This document shows positions 11,575-21,559 of a DNA stretch of 30,128 nucleotides, piece after piece (position 1 is the first letter of the stretch; every line of letters begins with the position of its first letter). Both the position numbers and the translations under genes were made by a program. The stretch covers positions 17,501-47,628 of the forward strand of contig NW_025064960.1 of the NCBI RefSeq assembly GCF_019112545.1. The letters run 5' to 3'. The notes beneath the pieces were generated by a model. That model had not been told where the DNA came from. It saw nothing but the letters and a program-made list of their open reading frames with translations, and ran no database searches. This stretch comes from Guyanagaster necrorhizus (lineage: Eukaryota > Basidiomycota > Agaricomycetes > Agaricales > Physalacriaceae).

Positions 11575-11761
11575 TTCTAAGGATAGTGCAGATATGCTGG
11601 AACTCTTGATAGTGTCGAATGGCCCAGGCGGTTATAGATTGGCATCCATGGCACAGCTGTATGATCACCAACAAACTGATCAAGGTCCCAATGATAGAAG
11701 CAAGGAGTTCAAAGAACTCGTGAGTAAAGTTCAGGTCTGATGGATTTAAGGTAGGAGGCAT
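11516..11761 (-). CDS. Leader ORF with a membrane segment, upstream of and overlapping gag
   Basis: This 81-residue ORF starts 57 bp inside the 5' LTR edge. Residues about 18-37 (ELLASIIGTLISLLVIIQL) form a clear hydrophobic membrane segment, followed by a Cys-rich turn and an amphipathic stretch (SITAWAIRHYQEFQHIC). It overlaps the start of the gag frame in another frame. The older copy preserves the protein (16094 leftward: MPP, then NFTHEFFELLASII, then LLVIIQL) despite heavy DNA decay, so it was coding in the ancestor. It may be a separate leader peptide or the true start of gag cut off by a one-base indel. I do not know a function. Confidence 0.6.
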   Translation of the reverse strand: MPPTLNPSDLNFTHEFFELLASIIGTLISLLVIIQLCHGCQSITAWAIRHYQEFQHICTILRNVTPDLPLHDIPPSVRNSI

Positions 11762-11803
11762 TCAGTTTCTCAGCATGGTTGAGCCTGAGAAAGGGAAGCA
11801 AGA

Positions 11804-11816
11804 AGCTTCGAGCTAA
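11804..11816 (-). promoter_or_regulatory. Primer-binding site, self-priming type
   Basis: On the minus strand, one base after the 5' LTR, the sequence is TTAGCTCGAAGCT. It lacks the TGG expected when a tRNA 3' end primes. It pairs with the predicted mRNA 5' end in the LTR (AGCUUUGAGCUAA, complement of 11972-11984): 12 Watson-Crick pairs and one G-U. Confidence 0.65.
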
Positions 11817-11817
11817 T

Positions 11818-12347
11818 TGTTAAGCCCAAACTCCACATGACTATTAACACATAATAAACAGTTTGGTACCTCGCACTTTGGGTATGTCCGACTGAGTTCA
11901 CTGATGTGTTAACAGAGGTGTGTTGTCAAGGCATTGCAAGTCGCTCAAGATAGAATGGTAGAGAATAAACTTTAGCTCAAAGCTGAGGTATTACAGCGAG
12001 AGCTATACTACTTATATACTGTTCTGTTATTGTACTATAAATAAACATTCACAAAAGCTGTTGTCTGCTGTAAAGCTGTTCCCCTCTCCATTGCCAAGCT
12101 CTCCACAAAAAGCCATTCTCTTGCTGTTGTGCTGTGATCATTGCACTGCCAGTTAGAGACTAAAGAGGTATTGTCTCTCCCTTCACAGCACACAGCAACG
12201 CAATAGGAGAATGACCGACTTGGATTGCTGAGCTAAGCATTCTCATGGTCCTAAGTGCTGGCTTAAGTGCCCTGACTAAGCGAAGATAAGGGTCATTTCT
12301 GAGAAAAAAAAAAAGAAAATAGGAAAAAATAGGAAAAAATTGTAACA
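11818..12347 (-). repeat. 5' LTR of the younger element (530 bp)
   Basis: It matches 3886-4404, with TGTTA and TAACA ends. An extra 11-bp tandem duplication of AGGAAAAAAT sits near the outer end (12321-12340). On the minus strand it would drive transcription of gag-pol. The segment beginning TTAGCTCAAAGCT at 11972-11984 is the predicted start of R. Confidence 0.95.
12011..12018 (-). promoter_or_regulatory. LTR TATA box
   Basis: Minus-strand TATATAAG lies 27 bp upstream of the predicted transcript start at 11984. The same motif and spacing occur in the left LTR and in the older LTR (16345-16352, 28 bp from 16317). This places the mRNA 5' end on the bases complementary to the primer-binding site. 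Confidence 0.65.
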
Positions 12348-15300
12348 CTTAATCTTTGTCTCTGGTCTAAAGCCTTCTTCTTTCTTCTGTAACTTGGTGA
12401 TCAATGCTCTGAGATCCTCCTGAGTGCATTTGTTCTTCTTCTGAGGGCAGTCTTATGCTATGTGGCTCTTCTGGCCACAATTGAAACACTTTCCCTCCTT
12501 CTTGAGTCAATCCATGTCTATTGGCTTACCTATTCTGGTAAATATCATACTCATACCAGTTTTCTTCTTGCTATATGAGAAAGTTGGGATGGAGCCATCA
12601 GGCTTAGCAGACATGTTTGAACTAGAGGAGGTGAGCTTCATGTCCTGTCCTTGATGTTTCTGTCCTTTGGTAGACAGAGTGACTTGTTCAGCCTTCTGCT
12701 GCTGTCTTTCCCTGTACATAATAATGATACACTCTTTCTATGCATCATATCTCTTTGGAATATTCTGTCCAAGGTCTGCAATGATCTTCAGATAGAAGGG
12801 TGATGCTCCCATCTTCATATATTGGACCATCCAGCCCATATCTACAATGTTGTCTTGGACTCTAGCAAGTTTGCTGAGTCATTCCAGCTCATCAAAGTAT
12901 TCAGTGGCTGGTTTGTTAGCCATCTTATACTTCTTCATCTTCTGCTTGTGTACCTCTTGTACAACCAGATCCATGAACTTGTCAATGATCATCTGCTTGA
13001 ATATCAGCCATGAGAGCATCCAATGATGCTATTGTGTGGTTAATCAGAATGTGGGGGCTAATAGTATCCACCATGTTTTTGTCTTGTCCTCTATATGAGT
13101 TGTGGCAAATATCATCTTGTATATGTCAAGAAGAAAGTATGAGGTGAAGACCTGGAAGTACTGATCACAGTTAGTGAGAAACTGGTTGATATTCTCAGAT
13201 GCTCCTCTAAAGGAGTGGGATTCTTGAACAAGAACTGGCTTGTAATTCAGAATAGTGGCATCAGCAGCTAGTGCTGTTATAGCATTCAGAATCCCACTGA
13301 ATAGCAGAATGTTCCAAGATGTCAGAGATTCTAGAAAGAAATAGAGAGAGCTATCATCAGCAATGGGACTCCAGTGGCAGTGCCTTCTTGCACACTATGT
13401 GCCTGTTCTGGATAGTGAACCCAAGCTCTATAGCTTTAGAATCATTGGCTTTAGGTGAAGGTGCTTCTGGAGTCTTTCTACTTCCACTTTTCTTAGTCTT
13501 GTCTGGTGATAGTTGGCTGGCAAACAGTCAGTGCATCAGCTGGGCCCATGGGTTCTGGTAAGGGTCCCTTGGCCTAGGTCAGCTCTGCATAAGCTGAGAT
13601 ACTATGCTGCAGATGGCTGAGGTGGTGAACATGTATTAGAAAGATTCAGTTCAGATTGAGAGTGCTGTGTAAATAGCTCAGCTAGGTGCTACATACAGTA
13701 TCCACAGCATCAGTTGGATGTCAAACATGGACTTATATGCCAGTAACAGCATTAGTTGGTGTCCTAAATATTTTTCATTGTAAATAAGAATAGCCCACTT
13801 AATAGCTGCATATTGAATAATGTCCATGTGCTCAACTCTGTCAGTGATGGTATACTTTAATCCCATGGGCAATACCAACTAGGTGTCATTCATTCATAAT
13901 GTGGCTGCCTCTTCCTGATACAGCTGTAAAAACTCTCTCTAGCACTCCTCCTATGCCTTTCTTGCTAGTTCTTCTTCTGTCAGTTATTGCATGAACATAC
14001 TGCCTCACTCAGAGAGAGGGTTCTCTCTCTTCCTGTCACTGGGCTCTTTCTCTTTGTCCATCTTGCCTCATCCCTCTCAAGAAGAGAACTATTGCATAGA
14101 TCATAGATATCCAGGTCAGCCTGGCTGCTGCTGCTGAGTGCTGGGTTCAGCATCATCAGATCTAGAGCAAGAAGAAGGCTGTCATCTTCATCATTGCTCT
14201 TTGAGGGCCTTGTTTCTTGCTGCTTCCACCATCACTGCTCTGCAATATTAGCAGAAGTTTCAATAAAAGTGGAATCTGAGAAAGAGAAATATGATGCATC
14301 TATCTAAGACCCACTTGAGATCTCCAGTAGGGTTGATGCTCTCTTCACCACCTCTGAGGTCCCCTCTGTGGCTTGGTAAATCTCTATCTCAGCCTGAAAT
14401 ATTATTGGTGTCAGCAATTGAATTGGTTCTATAAGATAGTGGGCAGTCATTATTGAGGTCAAATGATACCCTTTGGTAGATATTATCCACATGGATGATG
14501 CCCTCAGCAGGTACTGCCTATAGATTTGGCTCAGAGATAGCAGGAGTATTAGGTTTCCAGAATAGAGTGTCAGAAATACTGTTGGTGGTGGTGGTAATGA
14601 AGTGTTGATTCCAGAACTCTTAGAGCCTCTTCTCTAGTCTGCTGCATCTCATGTTTGAAGATAGCATCAGAAGAGTATATCCTCTCAAACTGCCTCATAG
14701 TTGATATGTGCCTGCTCCTTGAGATACTCTATGAGGGTGTTAGAGCACTGTGTCTCATCTTTGGAAGGGAGAACCAGATCAATAGTATCAGTTAGTTGTA
14801 CCAGACTTGATGGGCCTGATATGCTTCTTGCTCAGCAAGCCTCATGGCATCTCTGATGCTGCTTCACTCACTCAGCCTCTCAGATGGCATGTCACCAAAA
14901 CCTCTGCCCATAGCTGCTGTCATCATTGAAATATGAGTTATCAGTTCTGATGACTCTCATTCTATTCCTCTTACTATCTGTGCTCTGATTTTCAATGTAG
15001 AGCTCAGCAGGAAAATCCTCCCTGCATTAGGCTCAAGCTGCATGTGATCAGTGAACACATGGTAAACTGATATGGCTTCATGTTTGAGCCTTCTGCCTGA
15101 GTCCACTTTATATGCTATAAGCTGATTCTCTATGCTTCAAGGCATTGTGTGATTAGTACAAGAGTAGAATGAGGATGTATAAACTTTAGCTTGAAGCTGG
15201 AGATATACCAGCAAGAGCTAGCATCTTAAATACTATACAGGTTCTGGCTAATAATACTCTATACTATTGTGGGTTGCTCTGTCTGTTGTATTCATTGTCC

Positions 15301-15860
15301 TTGAGCATCACTACCATTCATAAAAGGTTGTTGTGTGTCATCAGGTGTTTGTTGCTACATCAAAGAACAATGGCAGACTTGGCTGATGACTAAGCCTTGT
15401 CTCATAGTCCTAAGTGCTGGTTGTTGATGCTCTGACTAAGCAGAAAGAAGGAAAATCAGAAAAGAAAAAGAGAAAATCATAATAACCTGCTTCCTGTCAG
15501 TATTACATATAGTGAGTTATGGCCATTGTTTGGAGAGAAACTTCTACTCCTTTAAGCCACCTCAGTGGCATCAAGAGAGTCTCTGATATGGCATCTAATG
15601 TCAGGCTCAGAGGGTGCAGTTAAGGAAGTGGTCCTTATTGTAGAAACACAGCTGGCAATATTCATGCACTTGACTTGCAGGATTAGTGTGTTGGATCTTG
15701 GTCTTTGAAACCCTGTAGCCCAAGGGTTGTCATTGTTTCAGATGACAGCTATTAAGAGTTGGAGTGAATATCAATATTCTTCTTCTTCCCAAAAATACTG
15801 TGAATGTATATCTCTAGAGTCAGCTTCAGGTATGATTCCTTCTATAGGCTGAAAGGACTA
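12348..15860 (-). pseudogene. gag: Decayed gag of the older chromovirus
   Basis: The zinc knuckle survives at 12447-12488 as C-X2-C-X4-H-X4-C with a stop inside (CFNCGQKSHIA-stop-DC). Here the His is kept, while the younger copy has lost it. Longest open pieces are only about 60-70 residues (12719-12507, 13878-13678, 14492-14304). The long N-terminal extension of the younger gag has a counterpart here, so it is an ancestral part of the family. A solo-like LTR splits the gene at about 15023-15484. Confidence 0.85.
15023..15484 (-). repeat. Third LTR, solo-like, inserted in the older gag leader region
   Basis: It aligns along its length with the other LTRs: TGCATTAGGCTCAAGCT at the left, the R-start motif TTAGCTTGAAGCT at 15186-15198, the CTAAGTGCTGG motif, and ATAATA at the right where the others have GTAACA. 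No primer-binding site or internal element sequence follows it, so it looks like a solo LTR. CCTGC occurs at both edges (15021-15025 and 15486-15490) and may be the target duplication, though it would overlap the ends by 1-3 bases. It is more diverged than the others. Confidence 0.72.
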
Positions 15861-15879
15861 TCTGGCAGAGAAAGAGATG

Positions 15880-16094
15880 TTATAGAAGAGAAGGTCAGGA
15901 GTGATATTATATAAAATACATCAAATATGCTGAAATTCTTAATGGTGTCTGATAGCCCAGGCAGTGATTGATTAGCATTCATAGTACAGCTGTATAATCA
16001 CTAATAATCCTAAAAGTGTTCTGATAATAGAAGCAAGGAGTTCAAAGAACTCATGAGTGAAGTTAGAGTCTGATAGGTTGATTGCAGGGGGCAT
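15880..16094 (-). pseudogene. Decayed leader ORF of the older element
   Basis: From the Met at 16092-16094 the frame reads MPPAINLSDSNFTHEFFELL and then a hydrophobic stretch ending LLVIIQLYYEC, then a stop, then SITAWAIRHH. It is the counterpart of 11761-11516. The membrane segment is kept, with changes mostly conservative. Confidence 0.7.
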
Positions 16095-16136
16095 TTGGTT
16101 TCTCAGCACAATTAGGCTTGAGAAAGAGAAGCTAAA

Positions 16137-16149
16137 AGCTTTGAGCTAA
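16137..16149 (-). promoter_or_regulatory. Primer-binding site of the older element, self-priming type
   Basis: Minus-strand TTAGCTCAAAGCT lies one base inside the LTR. It is a perfect 13-of-13 complement of the predicted mRNA start in its own LTR (plus-strand TTAGCTCAAAGCT at 16305-16317). Confidence 0.65.
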
Positions 16150-16150
16150 T

Positions 16151-16619
16151 TATTAAGCTTAAATAATATGTGACTAAAACATGTGATAAACTGATGCTGC
16201 TTTATATTCAGGCAGTCACATCAGAGTCTATTATATGTGTCTGTTTGTCTATATGTTGCAAGGCCTTTGCAGTTGGCTCAAGATAAAATAGTGAAGAATA
16301 AACTTTAGCTCAAAGCTGGAGATACTACAGCAAGAGCTATACTACTTATATATCAGTCATCATCCATCTAAAGATATAACTATCTAATTATATGTCCTAA
16401 CATTATAAAGCATTTTGTCCAGTGTCATTAAGCTACCTACAAAGAGTATTGTCTGTCATCAAGCAGTTACCATCATATTGAAGGACAATGACTGACTAGG
16501 CATTGTTGTACTGACTAAGCCTATTCTATAGTCCTAAGTGCTGGTCTAAGTGCCCTGACTAAGCAAAGATAGAGGTCAATCTCTCAAATAAAAAATAAAA
16601 ATAAGAAAAAATTATAACA
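16151..16619 (-). repeat. 5' LTR of the older element (469 bp)
   Basis: It begins TATTAAGCTT (the younger LTR has TGTTAAGCCC) and ends TTATAACA. It retains the R-start motif at 16305-16317, the TATA motif at 16345-16352 and the CTAAGTGC repeats. Its partner LTR is off the left edge, so LTR divergence cannot be dated here. Confidence 0.9.
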
Positions 16620-18796
16620 CACTTCAAAGGAGAAAACAAAGCTCTATCAATAAAAGGACACTAACTCACTTGTCAGTGACCAATTCTACAACTAAAAGCA
16701 GCCTCTTGCCTAGACTAATAACTAAGAGGTCAGAATCAAAGCCTTACAACAGTCAGAACAACTGTCTTGATTAAAGAGTATTGTCATGCTTGTGACTCCA
16801 GTAAATTATCTCAAACTCTTTTTCATGACTTTTTCATGTCTCTATTGTCATATACCTATACCTTAACAACTTTCATTCTGCTTTAATGCTTTTATGCACA
16901 AATAATAAATCCTTATTGTGTAACTAGCACATGATAATATATTTATAGAATACTCAGAATTATATTTCAACAGCCTCAGCTTCAGACTACAGTTTATACT
17001 TCTCAATCTGCTCAATTTGAACTCTAAGCATTGCCTGACTGATTGCATATGCTGATGTGCTTGGTAATGGCTAAGTGACTGAGAGAGATGAATGAGAAAT
17101 GAACTCTCAAACATCAACATCTAACCACTCATACATGATCACCAATATGAATGAGTTTGAGTGGTTTGAGTATGATAGAAGCATTCTGCAGACTCAGATA
17201 AATCAAATATGAAGTTATAAAGGCAGTTTATTCCAGGCTAGTTTGTGTCCTAAGATACAACACTTGCAAGAGTAGTAGGAATAAAACATGGTATATGAAT
17301 TGAGACTTAAAATGTGAAGCTACAGTGCCCAGCTTAACTTAGAATACTCTGAAATCTAATGAATGCCAAAACCCAATACCAAGTCTCTCAAGCACTTAGG
17401 CTTGGCTAGCTGCACCTGTGGCTAGCTAGCAGTCCTTGAAACCAAAAAACTGATACTCAGATGCCAAAACTCTTATTAAGCCAGAACTTAAATTCTGCTG
17501 AACCTCAAAGTCCAGTAAAGACTTCAATTCTTATTCAATATAGGGTGACCTAGTAACAATAGCTATCCAAGTTGAGGTTACACACAAAACCACTGATACA
17601 GAGACTAACCACTGAGAGCTAGAGTGCTTAAATTGCAGGAATAGGTCATCTGCTACATGATTCCCCCTCATTTTGCTTTTATATATAACTAACCAATACA
17701 GAATCTATAAATAATTTGATCTGGTTACTCATTTCACTTAGCTAGCCCTAAAATTAGATCATTATCCTGCCTTAGCATCCCTTATGTATTCTATTCAGAG
17801 AATCCAGAATGCCTCTGGCTCTCTGTTTCTATAGTCCATAAATATTTACTATATAATTGATTATCCTGTGGTTCTGCTTGTTACTTCCAGACTCACTATT
17901 GATTATGATTGATTGATAGTTGAGGTGGCTTTAGTTCCAATCATGGTGATCTGAGGCAGCTGAGCTCCCCAGTTGTGGCTCATCCTCTGAACTATATGCT
18001 TCTTTAATTATTCATGCCTGAGGAATCCTCACCTCATGTATTTCACATCAGACCTGATGTGCTAACTATGGGCTAATGAGTTCCACTTTGCTTTTACTCC
18101 TGGTTTGAATGCTAGCTGAATCTTGTACTTCACTGCTAGTTATGGTAATAAACTCCTGAGCTAGACTTGATCCTTAGCCCTCAGCTATAGCCCTTGAATG
18201 GCTAGCCATACAGACTTCAGCTTATGTGAATATATTGTTTAAAATTTGCAAATTTTAGGGCTAGCCTGATACAATGCATATTAACACATAAGCTTACACA
18301 TCTCTGAGTCACATATGCAGTGATTGCCTGAATGTGAGGCACACTCTTATATTTGGTCTTATTTGTTGTAGTTAGTCACTAACAGTGAATAATATAGTAG
18401 GGAATATGGTAATAGTATTTATATCTCAGTTAGGCACAGCATAGGTGAAATGACTGAGGTATATGGGTATCTATTGCCAGGCTATGTAGATGATCAAGTA
18501 ATGACAGGGGGTGTGTATATATGATAAGTAAGAATGAGTGACAATCAAAGAGGAACAAGTAATGACCAAAAGGCAAAGATGAGGGTATACATACAGATAT
18601 CCTCTAACAATATGAAATGGAATATGAACTAGAAACTAGGAAATTGAGTTTGATAGAGTCCAATCAAATGTGGAGTTGGACAATTGAAGTTGGGTTGGAA
18701 TCAGAGGTCTGCAGCATGCTTGTTACATATGCAGCCAAAAGTGCAACAATGAGAAATGACAGTGTCATGATGAATACAAAGTCCTGGTAACATTAC
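16620..18796. repeat. AT-rich, CpG-free decayed repeat DNA, unassigned
   Basis: About 2.2 kb without a credible gene. I saw no CG dinucleotide, which is the same decay signature as the older transposon, so it is probably another old transposon or LTR remnant. The only ORF of note (16863-17120, 85 residues, minus) has no recognisable features. GCTAGC-rich stretches occur at 17400-17440 and 18190-18260. The first CG appears at 18797-18798, where unique DNA begins. Confidence 0.55.
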
Positions 18797-19196
18797 CGGG
18801 AATCAACCAGATGAGTGACGACAGAAAGAAGAAAAGGCAGGAAAGTAGCAGTGGGCAGAGTCAGCAATGTATCGGTCGGCAGCAGTCATGGCAGAGGCAT
18901 CGGACTTTGCCGTACTATTCAGATCAGAGCCGTGCCACCTGGGAGTATTCTGCCCATTGAGACGACTAGATAAATTTACCAAGTGTAGGTTGTGAATGGT
19001 TTTTGGCAGAAACCTGAATCAAAGTTTATGGCCAATCGCAAGTTTGAGGGTTAACTCACCCAAGTACATTACTCAATTAATCTCTACATACTTACAGACG
19101 TCGACTCGGACCTACGGACTTTTGACTGGGCATTAACTCCCAAATGCCTCCATAACATCTAAAGATGCAGCTAATCTTACACCCCCACCAGATCCC

Positions 19197-20477
19197 CTAC
19201 TTGCTCCTCTTATAAATCTTATCCAGGAAACTCTTAAAGACCTCCCTCTTCAACGTACTCTTCCCCTCCACCTCCGGAATCTCCCCAATCATCGCAACAA
19301 GCTCCCCATACACCTTCTCCTCATACACCCCATACCTCCTCCTCAAATCCACCTCGGGACTCTCAAACACAGCCTTCACCCTCCTCTCGCACTCGGAATC
19401 CTTCCTCCCGTAATTCTCATCGAGGACCTGCCGCTGCTCGGGCGTACACACCGCCAGCGCGGTGTTCACGCACCACGAACACTTGTTATCGAGGATATCC
19501 GTGCCGATTTTCCCGATCTGCTCGGGCGTCCCCGAAAAGTCGAGAAAGTCGTCTTGGATCTGGAAGTACTCGCCGAGGGGGATGAGGATGGACTTGGCGA
19601 GCGCGTAGGGCTCGATGATGGTTCCGGAGGAGGAGGAGGGGTATGATTGCGGGACATGGGACATGTACATGGCGAGCGCGACAGGGAGGTAGAACGAGTA
19701 GTATGCGGTTTTGTAGATCACGATAAGTGAGTGCCTTTCATACACAACGGTTAAAAAAAAAACGAACAAACAAACGCGACATCAGCGGAACGAAAACACG
19801 CACTTTTTCAAGGAAAATTTGCTCAAATCAACTTCGTCCTCCGGGGCAGTGATCAAATCAATAAGCTGGCCCATCTCCGTCTGGAACGTCGTCTCCAGGA
19901 AAAGCTCCAGGAGGTCGACATAGTAGCTCTCCCCGCGGAAATGCTTCTTGAGGAGGTAATATATGGCGGCTTCGAGCATGAACGAGTCGTTGATGGCGAT
20001 GTGGCCCACTTTGGGGACGCGATACCAGCAGGGCTGGCCGCGGCGCGTGATCGACGAGTCCATCATGTCGTCCGAGACGAGGAAGAAGGCTTGGAGCTGG
20101 AGAGTGGGACGGACGTGTGAGAAAGGGGACAGGGAAAGAAAAGGTGGGGGGGACGCACGAGCTCGATACCCCATCCGAGCACCGCAGCCTTTAGGTACTC
20201 GTCGTCCGTCAGCGGAGTGCCCTTGATGATCTCGGCGGTGTCGACGACGGACATGCCCCGGTTCAGCTTGCCTCCAGGAACGTTGTAGTCGAGATTCTGT
20301 CATCAGAATGAGCTCGTTTCCGTTTTTTTTTTTTTTCTTTTCCTCTCTCACCCTCTCGTACCACTCAATCGCATCCTTGGGCATACCCTCGCCGGTGATG
20401 TAGTCGAGTAATTCCTGCTTGATGACCTTCCAGGCTCCTTCAAAACGCGCGCGACGGGCTGCCTTGTCGGTTGACAT
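19197..20477 (-). CDS. ERG20: Farnesyl diphosphate synthase, four exons, 364 residues
   Basis: It condenses dimethylallyl diphosphate with two isopentenyl diphosphates to farnesyl diphosphate for sterols, prenylated proteins, quinones and dolichol. Exons are 20477-20352, 20296-20159, 20096-19804 and 19734-19197; introns are 55, 62 and 69 bp, all GT-AG, giving an uninterrupted 364-residue protein. The first Asp-rich motif DDMMD is at residues 97-101, with Phe at positions -4 and -5, which fits C15 chain length. The second, DDFLD, is at 247-251. The C-terminus KIYKRSK is the family's conserved end. Other blocks are [20 protein letters not shown] ([10 protein letters not shown]), and [11 protein letters not shown]. 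It is slightly longer than yeast Erg20 (352). Codon use is GC-rich and the gene looks intact and functional. It ends 400 bp from the silenced repeat block. Confidence 0.97.
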
Positions 20478-20988
20478 GTCTAATGAGTGTGGGTGGACGT
20501 GAGAGATGGGCGCGATAAGAAAGTGGTCCTATATGAACGGTGGGTCGTGTCTGGGATTTTATTTGTTCGCTTATCCCCGGATATCCGTTTCCACATTCGG
20601 ACACGTGTGTGCGCGGAGTCACCGACATCGGAGTGGGCACTTATAGACTGGCCACCTCGTTCTTCCCTTCATTGGTCTGGGATAAGAAAATTCCCTATAC
20701 TTTGAAGACAATATGCTACTACGACATCCTCCTCTCAGTCATGGCTAGAATACAATATAATACAACACAACGTGCATGAACAATACCAATGGGTCCGACC
20801 AGGAATGAAACATTGAACAAATGGGCGTCTTGAACTATTGGGTATAGCCACCCGCTGACATCTTCGGAGATGTGCATAAAAGGCGGATAGCACGACTGTT
20901 TCCTCCGAAAGAGGTTATCCCTACCCCGTTCCCTCCGTCAATCAGCACGGATTCCTCCAAGAAGCACTAGCTACACGCACCTTCCGAG
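20478..20988. other. Intergenic region between the FPP synthase start and the small membrane ORF
   Basis: It should contain the FPP synthase promoter and the 3' untranslated region of the minus-strand ORF at 20989-21237. I see no TATA box within 100 bp of the FPP synthase start codon; the nearby ORFs on the plus strand are not credible. Confidence 0.4.
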
Positions 20989-21237
20989 TCAATTTCCATC
21001 TGTTATTAGGACAGGGACCATCATCACAATAGAGTCCTTTCTCCTCCTTCCTTCGCCTGTTTCAACCATTTCAACATCCCAATCGATCCCCCTGGGTCGA
21101 TTCCGGCGCGCCACCCAGTACATTCCGATACTGGCAACTAGGATGATGAGCGCAAATACCGAGAGCGGGACGGTTCCGTAAGGCTCAAATGTCACCAAAG
21201 TAGACATGGACGATGGGAGCAGATGCGCACTTCTCAA
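20989..21237 (-). CDS. Small single-pass membrane protein, unknown function
   Basis: An 82-residue ORF; a second Met at residue 11 (21207) would give 72 residues and a better start. After the second Met comes a short polar N-terminus, then a membrane helix (VPLSVFALIILVASIGMYWVA), then an Arg-rich stop-transfer motif (RRNRPRG) and an acidic then basic tail with no further membrane segment. This implies a type III or type I single-pass topology. A TATA box at 21319-21324 lies 80-110 bp upstream, and a GTGAGT to TTCGCAG pair between TATA and ATG could be a 5' UTR intron. No family recognised. Placement of the promoter supports a real gene. Confidence 0.55.
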   Translation of the reverse strand: MRSAHLLPSSMSTLVTFEPYGTVPLSVFALIILVASIGMYWVARRNRPRGIDWDVEMVETGEGRRRKDSIVMMVPVLITDGN

Positions 21238-21318
21238 GTGAGCGTAGATTGAAGGGGTTTAGATTCTGCGAAGGCTTGGTTTTTGTAAGCCAACTGAGCT
21301 GACTCACTTGTCGCTGCC

Positions 21319-21324
21319 TTTATA
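21319..21324 (-). promoter_or_regulatory. TATA box of the small membrane-protein gene
   Basis: Minus-strand CATATAAAGG, 82-113 bp upstream of the two candidate start codons. Confidence 0.45.
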
Positions 21325-21559
21325 TGCGGCTACAATTTATCTCCGTGTCGGGCTCCGGCGATTGAGTGGCGTCATTTATATAGGCTTCGTTGATTATCTG
21401 GTGAGGTAAGATGAGGGTAGTGATTTGCCTCAAACAGTTCCAGACTTGCGGTACCGAAGGAAGGCGGATACAAGTTCGATTGTAATTGCAAGCAGAATCA
21501 TAAAGCAGCGCTGGTACTATCTCAGAAGACAACATAAAAACCCTGGAGGTGAAAAGTAG

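Larger units (their letters stand above)
3886..12347 (-). mobile_element. Younger, structurally complete Ty3/Gypsy chromovirus
   Basis: An 8.46-kb element on the minus strand has two LTRs that start TGTTA and end TAACA, a polypurine tract beside the 3' LTR, a primer-binding site beside the 5' LTR, and the order gag, protease, reverse transcriptase, RNase H, integrase, chromodomain. That order and the C-terminal chromodomain define Gypsy chromoviruses. It is inserted in gag of an older relative: the flanks are CTTGA (3881-3885) and CTTAA (12348-12352), a 5-bp target duplication with one transition. All genes carry in-frame stops, so this copy is not autonomous, although both LTR promoters look preserved. 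Confidence 0.95.
12348..16150 (-). mobile_element. Older chromovirus copy, 5' part (gag and leader), right of the nested insertion
   Basis: The sequence resumes the older element's gag immediately after the target duplication and aligns with 8780-11817 of the younger element. It contains the CCHC knuckle, capsid part, the long N-terminal extension and the leader ORF. A foreign LTR is embedded at about 15023-15484. Like 1-3885 it shows no CG dinucleotide by eye. Confidence 0.92.

Noticed and set aside
11790..11818. Conventional tRNA-primed binding site
   Set aside because: No TGG-type start complementary to a tRNA CCA end next to the LTR; the self-complementary site fits better.
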